Source: CAZICM01 sp964537685 (lineage in GTDB: Bacteria; Myxococcota_A; Polyangia; Polyangiales; Polyangiaceae). From it: a stretch of DNA of 33,516 nucleotides. Position 1 is the first letter of the stretch. Every line of letters begins with the position of its first letter. Below the pieces are notes generated by a model, which was given only the letters and a program-made list of their open reading frames with translations, had not been told where the DNA came from and ran no database searches. The stretch covers positions 1-33,516 of the forward strand of contig CAZICM010000086.1 of NCBI GenBank assembly GCA_964537685.1, in the 5' to 3' direction. This document shows positions 1 through 6,584 of this stretch, piece after piece. The position numbers were made by a program, and so were the translations under genes.

Positions 1-172
1 GTTCCGCTCCATACCCAACGGCGGCGCTTGAGCCTTTGCGGATGTTCCGCTCCATGCCCAACGGCGGCGCTTGGGCTCCAGCGGGAATTCCGCTCCGGCT
101 TCAACGCCCCCGCCCGCACCTCAGCAGCCATTCCGCCCCCACTAAAACGCCCCCGCCCCAACCCCGCCGGAC
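1..172. repeat. 43-bp tandem repeat array, four decaying units
   Basis: Units begin at 1, 44, 87 and 130, each opening with TTCCGC after a G or A. Units 1 and 2 are nearly identical and share the core CCCAACGGCGGCGCTTG. Units 3 and 4 keep the 43-bp period and the TTCCGC start but are strongly diverged and C-rich. The period is not a multiple of three and no convincing reading frame spans it, so it looks like a non-coding minisatellite. The array touches the window edge and may extend further left. The rest of 173-308 is AT-rich then mixed sequence that should carry the promoter of the next gene; I see no promoter good enough to call. Confidence 0.8.
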
Positions 173-308
173 AAATTTTTTTTAAACCCCCTCACTTTTT
201 TTGAATAGCCCAAACCCAGCCCTCATCTAATCGCCGAACAGCGAAGGAGGACATGTCTCCCCTTCGCGTCTTACCCACTCACGTCCTCGTTTTGAAAGGA
301 ACTGAATC

Positions 309-920
309 ATGGATAAACCTCGTGAAACAACATCCAATGCAACGCTCGTCGCCAATGGAGCCTTTACGATCTCCGCCGTGCAAGCCGATGATGATACGGC
401 CGGCATGGAAGCCGATTTTGAACAAGCCAATCTCGCCCTCTTGGCAGCGCTGCGCAAGGATGAAGACTTGGAGATCGATTGCCATAAGGCCGAGGGAAAA
501 TTGTCCCAGGCCGACCATGTGAGCATTACCCGGGCCAATCAGCGCACCGTGCAGCCGCTCAAAATGGCTGTGCTGCTCAAGAAAATGTCGGATGACCACG
601 CCGCCCAAGAAACCGATGCCGAACTCAAAGCTCTCTTGGTGGTACATCTCCCCCGCGTTCAAGCAGGAGCGGCCAAGGTCAATTCGGCCATTGCCACCCT
701 TGCCGCCGTCGAAGCTCAGCGAGAGGAAATGCACAATGTAATGCTTCCCGCCCTTCGAAGTGCGTGGACCGCCAAGCGCGAAGTGCTCTTTGCCAATTTG
801 CTGGCAAAGTTCCCCCATGATGCGCCAAGGGCCAAGGGCTATATCAAGCCGCTCAGCAAGCCCAAGAAGAATAAAAAAGCGACGGTCGCAAGCGGCGCCC
901 CCGTCCCAACGCCCGCTTGA
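309..920 (+). CDS. Hypothetical charged, helical protein (203 aa)
   Basis: I do not recognise a named family. The start is supported by AAGGA at 296-300, eight bases before the ATG. The protein has no signal peptide or membrane segment. It is rich in Ala, Glu, Lys and Asp and looks mostly helical. The C-terminal part has a block around residues 150-180 (VLFANLLAKFPHDAPRAKGY) followed by a Lys-rich, then Pro/Ala tail (KPKKNKKA). The minus-strand protein at 32641-33339 has a similar build and a loosely similar C-terminal block (HGELLAITGDKKEADSYF), so the two may be distant members of one family; that is inference from weak similarity. It stands alone, convergent with the predicted minus-strand sRNA. 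Confidence 0.7.
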   Translation: MDKPRETTSNATLVANGAFTISAVQADDDTAGMEADFEQANLALLAALRKDEDLEIDCHKAEGKLSQADHVSITRANQRTVQPLKMAVLLKKMSDDHAAQETDAELKALLVVHLPRVQAGAAKVNSAIATLAAVEAQREEMHNVMLPALRSAWTAKREVLFANLLAKFPHDAPRAKGYIKPLSKPKKNKKATVASGAPVPTPA

Positions 921-965
921 TGCCTCTGTCCCGCGCCGCGCCCCCAAGCTGCGGACAGATGGAAT

Positions 966-1017
966 AAAAAAAGCGTCGCGCGAACCTGGGGGGGGGACAG
1001 GTCTCAGCGGCGACGCT
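966..1017 (-). terminator. Intrinsic terminator on the minus strand
   Basis: The stem AGCGTCGC...GCGACGCT carries a nested ACCTG/CAGGT stem and is followed by seven T on the minus strand (966-972). In the plus direction the hairpin is followed by CGATATAGC, without a T run, so it should act mainly on minus-strand transcription. No minus-strand protein gene lies upstream within reach, which is why a short RNA is inferred. Confidence 0.75.
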
Positions 1018-1021
1018 CGAT
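966..1021 (-). ncRNA. Predicted short sigma54-dependent sRNA, Pxr-like candidate
   Basis: Read on the minus strand, a transcript starting about 12 bases below the sigma54 -12 element (near 1021) would be only about 55 nt and would be almost entirely one hairpin. An outer 8-bp stem AGCGTCGC/GCGACGCT joins 1010-1017 with 972-979. An inner stem ACCTG/CAGGT joins 998-1002 with 984-988. The apical loop is TCCCCCCCC. Seven U follow (966-972). The run of nine C on this strand (988-996) is striking. From memory, Pxr of Myxococcus xanthus is a small sigma54-dependent developmental RNA with a functionally important run of C in a stem-loop; the resemblance in size, promoter type and C-run is suggestive, but homology is not proven here. 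Confidence 0.6.
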
Positions 1022-1031
1022 ATAGCAGTAG

Positions 1032-1047
1032 AGCACACCCCGTGCCA
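1032..1047 (-). promoter_or_regulatory. Sigma54 (-24/-12) promoter
   Basis: The minus strand reads TGGCACGGGGTGTGCT. Against the sigma54 consensus TGGCACR-N4-TTGCW it matches at every position but one (G for the first T of TTGC). The invariant GG at -24 and GC at -12 are present with correct spacing. Expected start is about 1021. It lies directly upstream of the minus-strand hairpin and next to a gene for a sigma54 activator. Confidence 0.75.
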
Positions 1048-1133
1048 AGCCTCTAAACGCTACGTAAGCTCACAAATCATCGAGAAATCTCGTCCTCCTC
1101 GAGCGGCCCGCCCTCCTTTGCCGGGTTGCAGTT

Positions 1134-1150
1134 TGCAAATGTGCATTGCA
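1134..1150. promoter_or_regulatory. Candidate enhancer (UAS) for a sigma54 activator
   Basis: TGCAAATGTGCATTGCA contains the inverted repeat TGCAA-N7-TTGCA, with another TTGCA just before it at 1126-1130. Its centre is about 120 bp upstream of the predicted sRNA start, a usual distance for NtrC-type enhancer sites. It also lies about 140 bp before the response-regulator start, so it could serve both directions. The role is inferred from geometry and symmetry. Confidence 0.45.
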
Positions 1151-1279
1151 TTTTTGAACGACACACCCATCGGCCCCGTTTATGCTCATCTTCATGTAGA
1201 AGCTTTGTGTGGTTCAAAGCACAGAAAATCGTCGCGATGAAACATACGTGGATGTTCAGCCCAATGATAGGCTGGCTCC

Positions 1280-2725
1280 GTGCCCCCTTCGCCCCATCGC
1301 GCAGCAGCCCCTTTCCGCGAAACCGTTCTTCTGGTCGATGATGATGCCGCGTTTCGGGATGTGTATCGAGAATTGCTTCAAGCCGATGGTTTTGATGTCG
1401 CCGTCGCGGGTTCGGGCGATGAAGCCCTGGCTCAGCAAAAGAAAGTCGGCGCTAGGCTGTTGATTTTAGATTTAATGCTGCCTCCTTCCGGGAAACCGGA
1501 GGAAGGCGCCGCCATTGCAAAAAAAATTCTATCGGATTGGCCGTCGGCGAAAATTATTGTCGTGTCGGGCACCGGTGAAACGCCGCTCGCGCTTCATTTG
1601 GTGCAGGAGGGCGCTTACGATTTTTTGGCCAAGCCGGTCGATCCGGATGTGCTGCTGTCGGTGGTGGAGCGGGCGCGCGCCCGTTTAAGGCTCGAAGATC
1701 GCGTCACCGAACTCGAGAAGAGCCTGGCTTCCAAGGCGGGCGATGTGGGCGGTCCGCTCGGTAATTCGCCGGCGTTTATCGAGGCCCGCACGCTGTGTGA
1801 ACGGGCCGCGCCCACCGATGTGCCCGTGCTTATCCGGGGCGAATCGGGCACAGGAAAAGAAGTCTTCGCCCGCTATCTGCATGCGCTTTCGAATCGGCGC
1901 GACAAGCCTTTCGTGGCGATCAATTGCGGCGCTCTGTCGGCCACGCTGTTGGAATCGACGCTGTTCGGGCATCTTCGGGGCGCCTTTACAGGGGCCGTGC
2001 GCGATGCGCCTGGACTCTTTGCCGAAGCCCATTCAGGCACGCTCTTTTTGGATGAGCTCGGCGATATGGAGCCCGCGCTTCAAGTAAAGCTTTTGCGGGT
2101 GCTGGAAACAGGCGAAGTGCTTGCGGTTGGCGCATCAAAACCCGCGCATGTCGATGTGCGCCTGGTGTCCGCAACCCATCGGCCGCTCGAGCAAATGATC
2201 GCATCGGGCACCTTTAGGGAAGATTTGTATTGGCGTATCCGGGGCATTGAAATCCCGCTTCCCAGGCTCTGCGATCGGACAGGCGATCTGCCGCTGTTGG
2301 CCCAGCATTTTTTAAATCAGGCGCATGCGCTGGTGCCCCGGGCCGCGCGTGCGGTGCTTTCGCCTTCGGCCCAGCGGCGTATCGAGGCTTATGCCTGGCC
2401 CGGTAATCTGCGGGAATTAAGGCATGAAATGCAAAGGGCTTTGGTGATGGCGGCGGGCCGCGCGGAGATTCTAGAAGAAGATTTATCGCCTGCGCTCCGC
2501 TTGTCCGAACAGCATAAAAAGCCTTTAAAAGCAGGCGATAGCGGACATGCCTTTCTCGGCGACGAACGCCTGACGCTCGAAGAGAAGATTGCCCAGCTTG
2601 AAAGGCATGAAATTCAAAAAGCGCTTTCGGCCACCGGACATAACCGAAGCCAAGCGGCTCAAAAACTAGGGCTTTCGCGCCAGGGATTGCTGAACAAGAT
2701 GGATCGCTATGGCCTTAAGGATTAA
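1280..2725 (+). CDS. Sigma54-dependent response regulator, NtrC family (PrsR-like)
   Basis: This two-component regulator activates sigma54 promoters. An N-terminal receiver domain has the acidic cluster DDD at 20-22, the phospho-acceptor Asp64 in LILDLMLP and the conserved Lys117 (FLAKPVD). The AAA+ domain has Walker A GESGTGKE (186-193), the sigma54-contacting loop GAFTGA (233-238) and Walker B LFLDEL (254-259). A Fis-type helix-turn-helix ends the protein (about 440-480). The LPPSGKPEEG insertion after the phospho-Asp recalls the PrsR-like subgroup. The start is GTG; an in-frame stop at 1268-1270 excludes a longer form, and no clear ribosome site is seen. The adjacent sRNA promoter is the obvious candidate target. 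The kinase gene follows after 20 bp. No partner histidine kinase is adjacent. Confidence 0.95.
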   Translation: MPPSPHRAAAPFRETVLLVDDDAAFRDVYRELLQADGFDVAVAGSGDEALAQQKKVGARLLILDLMLPPSGKPEEGAAIAKKILSDWPSAKIIVVSGTGETPLALHLVQEGAYDFLAKPVDPDVLLSVVERARARLRLEDRVTELEKSLASKAGDVGGPLGNSPAFIEARTLCERAAPTDVPVLIRGESGTGKEVFARYLHALSNRRDKPFVAINCGALSATLLESTLFGHLRGAFTGAVRDAPGLFAEAHSGTLFLDELGDMEPALQVKLLRVLETGEVLAVGASKPAHVDVRLVSATHRPLEQMIASGTFREDLYWRIRGIEIPLPRLCDRTGDLPLLAQHFLNQAHALVPRAARAVLSPSAQRRIEAYAWPGNLRELRHEMQRALVMAAGRAEILEEDLSPALRLSEQHKKPLKAGDSGHAFLGDERLTLEEKIAQLERHEIQKALSATGHNRSQAAQKLGLSRQGLLNKMDRYGLKD

Positions 2726-2745
2726 AGGTCATCGAGGATATCCCC

Positions 2746-4209
2746 ATGCCTGAACCCCAAGGCCAAGTGCTTCGGGACGGCCGCTACGCGATTACCCGGC
2801 TCTTGGGCGAAGGTGCGCAGGCGGCCACGCTCGAAGCCGTCGATAAACGCGATGGAAGGCTCGTCGCGATTAAGCGATTCCGCGTCAAAGGCGCCTCTTC
2901 GTGGAAAGAAGTCGAACTCGCCGAGCGCGAGGCCAAGGTGATGGCGGCGCTGTCTCATCCCTTGATTCCCCGCTATATCGAGCATTTTGAAGAGCAGGGC
3001 GAGCTGTTCTTGGTGACCGAAAAAATCGAAGGCCAAAGCCTTTTGGCGCTTAAACAGAAAGGCGTTCTCTTTAGCGAAGAAGAAATCATCCGCTTTCTGC
3101 GCGATATCGCCGAGTCGCTCGACTATTTGCATTCGCGCATTCCGCCCGTCGTTCACCGCGATATCAAGCCAAGCAATGTGATGAAGCGGGCCGATGGCCG
3201 TTATGTGCTGATCGATTTTGGAGCCGTGCGCGATCGGATGAAGCCCGAGGGAGGCAGCACGGTGGTGGGCACTTTTGGCTATATGGCGCCCGAGCAATTT
3301 CAGGGGCGCGCGATGCCTGCTTCGGATGTGTATTCGGTGGGCGCGACGGTGCTTTCGCTGGTGAGCGGTAAAGAGCCTGAAGATCTGCCGCACAAGGGGC
3401 TTGCGATCGATGTGAGGGCGGTGCTGGGGATGTCGGTGCAGCCCGCGCTGGCTTCTGCGCTAACGGCGATGCTCGAGCCCGATCCCGATAAGCGGCCTTC
3501 AAAAATAGGGCCTGTGCTATCGGGTTTGATGCAGTCTTCGCGTCCGCCTCAACAGCAACAAGGAGGCCGCCCTTCCCGTTCTTCCCAGCCATCGCGTGCG
3601 CCTTCGGGGTCTGCGCCTCCGCCTTTTTCGTGGGGACAGGCGCCTTCCCCGGATCTTCCCTGGGCGCCCTCGCCTCCTCCGCCTCCTCCTCCTCCGCCAC
3701 CACCCTTTGGCCGCGAAGGCGAACGTAGACATCAGCAGCGCTGGCAAAAGAAGAGCCAGGGCATTCCGTGGTTTATTTTATTTTTTATTTCAATCGCGCT
3801 CACCTTTGCCCAAGTGGGCATTGTAATCGTATTGCGCGGTATATTGCCTGTATTGTTTTCGCTTTTATCGATTGTGTTTGGGAAAGGGATGCGGGAAGCC
3901 GCTCAAAGTGTGAGCGAAGGCGGCAAGCGGGCCGCGGAAATGGTGGGCAAGGCGCGGGATGCGATGTGGGCGCGGGTGGAACAGGCCACCGATGAAAACA
4001 AATCTTCGTCTGAAGCGCCGAATGCAGCGGTTTCAGAGCCTCGGCCAGAACGCCGGGTAAGGGTGGATGAAACCCAGCCTTCGGAGAAAAACGCCGAGAA
4101 AAACGCCGAAGAAGAAGCCGAAGCTCAAGCGGAGCGCGAAGCCGAGGAAGCGCTGGCTCAAGAACGCAAAGAACAAAGGCGGCGTTCTAAAAAACGGCGA
4201 GGCTCATGA
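2746..4209 (+). CDS. Membrane-anchored Hanks-type Ser/Thr protein kinase
   Basis: A kinase domain covers about residues 14-265. The ATP-anchoring Lys is K43 (VAIKRF), the catalytic loop HRDIKPSN spans 137-144 and DFG is at 157-159, followed by an activation segment with TVVGTFGYMAPEQF. The glycine-rich loop is GEGAQAAT, lacking the third Gly of the usual GxGxxG. A Pro/Ser-rich linker includes an uninterrupted Pro run near residue 310-325, followed by a hydrophobic double segment starting WFILFFISIALTF, then a very charged Glu/Ala/Lys helix to the C-terminus (KKRRGS). The kinase is therefore likely cytoplasmic, with a membrane anchor and a charged tail. It lies 20 bp after the response regulator and overlaps the next start by ATGA, so the three genes are probably cotranscribed. 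The substrate is unknown. Confidence 0.93.
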   Translation: MPEPQGQVLRDGRYAITRLLGEGAQAATLEAVDKRDGRLVAIKRFRVKGASSWKEVELAEREAKVMAALSHPLIPRYIEHFEEQGELFLVTEKIEGQSLLALKQKGVLFSEEEIIRFLRDIAESLDYLHSRIPPVVHRDIKPSNVMKRADGRYVLIDFGAVRDRMKPEGGSTVVGTFGYMAPEQFQGRAMPASDVYSVGATVLSLVSGKEPEDLPHKGLAIDVRAVLGMSVQPALASALTAMLEPDPDKRPSKIGPVLSGLMQSSRPPQQQQGGRPSRSSQPSRAPSGSAPPPFSWGQAPSPDLPWAPSPPPPPPPPPPPFGREGERRHQQRWQKKSQGIPWFILFFISIALTFAQVGIVIVLRGILPVLFSLLSIVFGKGMREAAQSVSEGGKRAAEMVGKARDAMWARVEQATDENKSSSEAPNAAVSEPRPERRVRVDETQPSEKNAEKNAEEEAEAQAEREAEEALAQERKEQRRRSKKRRGS

Positions 4210-5285
4210 AGGGTTTTGGACTCTTGTTACCCAGGAGAATATGCACCTGGGCCGCGTTATTGACCGTATTTTTTATCCATTCAATTGTATTTTCCGGGCC
4301 CGCGCCTGAACAATCCCTGCCCATTGCCAAACGAAAAGATTTTCCTTGTCCGGGCTGCACGACGATGATTCCCGGCGACAATTCCGCTCAATTGGCGCAG
4401 CCCATGTTTGTGGTGCTTCACGGCGATGAAGGCTCGCTTCGGGTGGTGCTTCAATTATGGGAAAAGCCTTTGGAACAGCGGAATATTATTTTATTGGCGC
4501 TTCGCTGTCCCAAAGCCTTGGGCTGCGTTTCGAGCTATTGGCAATGGGGCGGCGATTTTGATTGGATTGTTCAGCAAAGCGAAGCCGTAATGAAGGCATA
4601 TTCGGTCGATCGCGATCGGGTGTATTTATCGGGCTGGTCGGGAGGCTCGACCTATATCGGCATGAACGAGCCTAAATGGGGCGATTTATTTGCGGCGATC
4701 AATATCAATGCGGGAGGTTCGCCGCCTTCGTCGGGCTTGGATTGCGCGCCTTGCAAGACGCCTGTTTATTATTTTATGGGCGGGAAAAATCCATTGATCG
4801 AATTGGCCGAGAGCACGCGGAATTCAATTCAGCGCTGTGGTCACCGGCTTGAATGGGATTTTCATCCCGGGCTCAATCATGGCGGCGAGCTTCGGCTGTT
4901 GTCGTCCGAGGCTACAAAAAACCGCATTCTCGATTGGCTATTGACCCAGCGCCGTTCAAACAATGGCTGCGGAGCTTCTGCAACACCTCCATTGCCCGCT
5001 TTATTGCCCAGTGCAGAACCCAGCGCTTCTTCTTCCATTTCGGCCTCAAGCGCGCCTCTTCCAAACCCTTCCAATGCAGGGCCTCCGGCGCCCGCCTTCG
5101 TCCCCGCCCGGGGAGGCTGTGCGTGTTCGTTGATATCCGCTTTTATATCTACAGAATCCCATGCAATGGATTTTCTTTTGGGAGCCGCGCTGCTTTCTTT
5201 TGTATTCCGCGTCAGCGCACGGCGCGCGCCTCATCGCCTCCAAAGCGCTGCACATAATCAGGGCGGAGCCCCGGGCATTCATTAA
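4206..5285 (+). CDS. Secreted alpha/beta hydrolase with MYXO-CTERM-like anchor
   Basis: An N-terminal hydrophobic segment (about 12-30) acts as signal sequence. The body has the features of a feruloyl-esterase/PHB-depolymerase-like alpha/beta hydrolase: FVVLHGDEGS for the oxyanion region, nucleophile Ser145 in GWSGGS, and a late His225 in GLNHGGEL. A Pro/Ser/Ala-rich spacer follows, then GGCACS, a hydrophobic helix (DFLLGAALLSFVF) and a basic end (RVSARRAPHR), which is the MYXO-CTERM pattern of surface-sorted myxobacterial proteins. About 15 residues beyond the basic cluster are unusual; they run into the convergent radical SAM gene, which overlaps by 74 bp. The start overlaps the kinase stop (ATGA). 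The substrate cannot be told. Confidence 0.8.
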   Translation: MKGFGLLLPRRICTWAALLTVFFIHSIVFSGPAPEQSLPIAKRKDFPCPGCTTMIPGDNSAQLAQPMFVVLHGDEGSLRVVLQLWEKPLEQRNIILLALRCPKALGCVSSYWQWGGDFDWIVQQSEAVMKAYSVDRDRVYLSGWSGGSTYIGMNEPKWGDLFAAININAGGSPPSSGLDCAPCKTPVYYFMGGKNPLIELAESTRNSIQRCGHRLEWDFHPGLNHGGELRLLSSEATKNRILDWLLTQRRSNNGCGASATPPLPALLPSAEPSASSSISASSAPLPNPSNAGPPAPAFVPARGGCACSLISAFISTESHAMDFLLGAALLSFVFRVSARRAPHRLQSAAHNQGGAPGIH

Positions 5286-6093
5286 AAAATCGGCAGCCCT
5301 CGCAGCCCCCGGGTTTTACACCGCCCGTCAGTCTCGACTGTTTTAAATCGAAGACTTCATCCGGCGTCACCACCCGCGTGATCCCTGCGCCCGGATGTTT
5401 CACATGGTGTTCATAACCAGGCATAAAACACCGGGGAATATGGAGCGAAATGACCTCCAATCCCTTGGAATTGGACCAATCGAAAGCCGCCATAAGATAA
5501 GGCACGATCTCTGAAATGCGCGGCAATTGACCGGTATTCAATGCATTGTTATCCGTCAGCGAAACCAGCCACAGCGCAAAACGCCGAATGCCTTGATCGG
5601 CAAGGGATTCAATCCATGCCTGGATGTGCCGGTAGGTGTCTTCCTTGAGAATTAAATCGGCGGCCGGATCGGTATTTCTTAAGATTAAATGCGAAATAGC
5701 CTGTTTTCGAAGCTTCGCCGTCTCGGCCCGCTGTACCACTAGCTCGTAGTCCCGGTCTGAGAAGGCATGCATTGATATATGAAATTGATTCACACCGCAT
5801 TCGATTAAATAATCTAAATAATTGATATCCGCGTAACGCAGGCCATTGGAAGAGACTTTTATTTGTTTAAATCCGCGCCTTTTTGCGAATTTAACGAGTG
5901 CGGGCAAATCGCCGCGGATCGTGGGCTCGCCTCCGGTAAAGGCAATCTCTTGAAAACCCCGCCCGGCTGCTTGATCTATTTCTCGGGCAATTCGATCGGC
6001 GGGGAGGGCCCGCTGTCTCATGGCGGGGCTGATCGTGCAATAGGTGCACGCAAGATTACAATCGTATCCTAAGACAATATCCAATAGAGGCAT
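5212..6093 (-). CDS. Radical SAM protein with C-terminal Cys cluster
   Basis: The protein begins with the [4Fe-4S]/SAM motif CNLACTYC (Cys12, Cys16, Cys19) and has the SAM-binding GGEP motif at 54-57, as in the MoaA/PqqE/NifB-like group. Near the end Cys264, Cys267 and Cys273 (CEGCRFFNEC) could bind an auxiliary cluster, as in SPASM or twitch domains. At 293 aa it is of normal size. The start is supported by AAGGG five bases upstream. It follows the GYF_2-like gene after 27 bp and likely shares its transcript. The reaction is not deducible; a peptide or protein modification is one possibility given the auxiliary cluster. The gene overlaps the 3' end of the hydrolase gene on the other strand. 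Confidence 0.88.
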   Translation of the reverse strand: MPLLDIVLGYDCNLACTYCTISPAMRQRALPADRIAREIDQAAGRGFQEIAFTGGEPTIRGDLPALVKFAKRRGFKQIKVSSNGLRYADINYLDYLIECGVNQFHISMHAFSDRDYELVVQRAETAKLRKQAISHLILRNTDPAADLILKEDTYRHIQAWIESLADQGIRRFALWLVSLTDNNALNTGQLPRISEIVPYLMAAFDWSNSKGLEVISLHIPRCFMPGYEHHVKHPGAGITRVVTPDEVFDLKQSRLTGGVKPGGCEGCRFFNECPGLRPDYVQRFGGDEARAVR

Positions 6094-6120
6094 GATGCCC
6101 TTGCATTCTCTTCGATCCCC

Positions 6121-6528
6121 TTAATCTTCCGATTGAAGATCTTCATCGGAAAAGGTCGGAAGCGGAATTGCATAGTATCCTTCATGCACATGATGGCGTT
6201 CTGGTGTGCTATCCGATGATGCAAGCGATGCCGCGCTGGCTAGGGAAATAGCCTCTAATTCAGGCAGATTTTCGTGCGCATCGGGAGGCAGCGAAGGCGA
6301 ACCGTCGCTATCGTCCGTGATGACGGCCAATTCTTCCAATGGCTTCCATACCTTCCAGCTCACATGCCGAATAAAGGCGTCCATCGGCACTTTTCCCGCT
6401 GCAATTCCTTTGGTTAATAAGTGCGTATCCACTGGGCCCACTGCATTTACACCGTTGGTAACATACCACTTATCGGGTGTGGCGCGGGCGGGGTCAAGCA
6501 TATCCGTGCGAAGCTTTACGAACCGCAT
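6121..6528 (-). CDS. Small GYF_2/DUF4339-like protein
   Basis: Residues about 20-70 read WYVTNGVNAVGPVDTHLL, then a GI-AGKVP segment and WKVWKPLEEL. This is the pattern of GYF_2/DUF4339 domains (W-Y, GP, a helix, W-x-PL), which usually bind proteins or peptides. The rest is acidic, low in complexity and probably disordered. There is no signal peptide. It is the first gene of a two-gene minus-strand run with the radical SAM protein, so it might be a partner or specificity factor; that is inference. It starts 56 bp from the divergent CobA-HemD gene, with an inverted repeat between them. Confidence 0.75.
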   Translation of the reverse strand: MRFVKLRTDMLDPARATPDKWYVTNGVNAVGPVDTHLLTKGIAAGKVPMDAFIRHVSWKVWKPLEELAVITDDSDGSPSLPPDAHENLPELEAISLASAASLASSDSTPERHHVHEGYYAIPLPTFSDEDLQSED

Positions 6529-6552
6529 GAGATATTAAAACCTATCTTGTTT

Positions 6553-6579
6553 CAAAGTGCTAAAAAGTCGCCCACTTTG
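6553..6579. promoter_or_regulatory. Inverted repeat between divergent genes
   Basis: CAAAGTG at 6553-6559 and CACTTTG at 6573-6579 form a perfect 7-bp inverted repeat with a 13-bp spacer, between the starts of the GYF_2-like gene and the CobA-HemD gene. It could be a repressor site acting on both, or a hairpin next to the CobA-HemD start. No known regulator consensus was matched. Confidence 0.35.
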
Positions 6580-6584
6580 TGACG

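Noticed and set aside
1..172. Possible CRISPR array
   Set aside because: The 43-bp units are contiguous, with no separate spacers, and they decay progressively; this is a tandem repeat.
253..522. Reading frame with AAGGAGG just before its ATG
   Set aside because: The ribosome site is only about two bases from the ATG, and the product overlaps the better-supported gene at 309-920 in another frame without sensible composition.
2722..3393. 223-aa reading frame antisense to the kinase gene
   Set aside because: His/Arg-rich shadow frame; the kinase motifs on the plus strand settle the coding strand.
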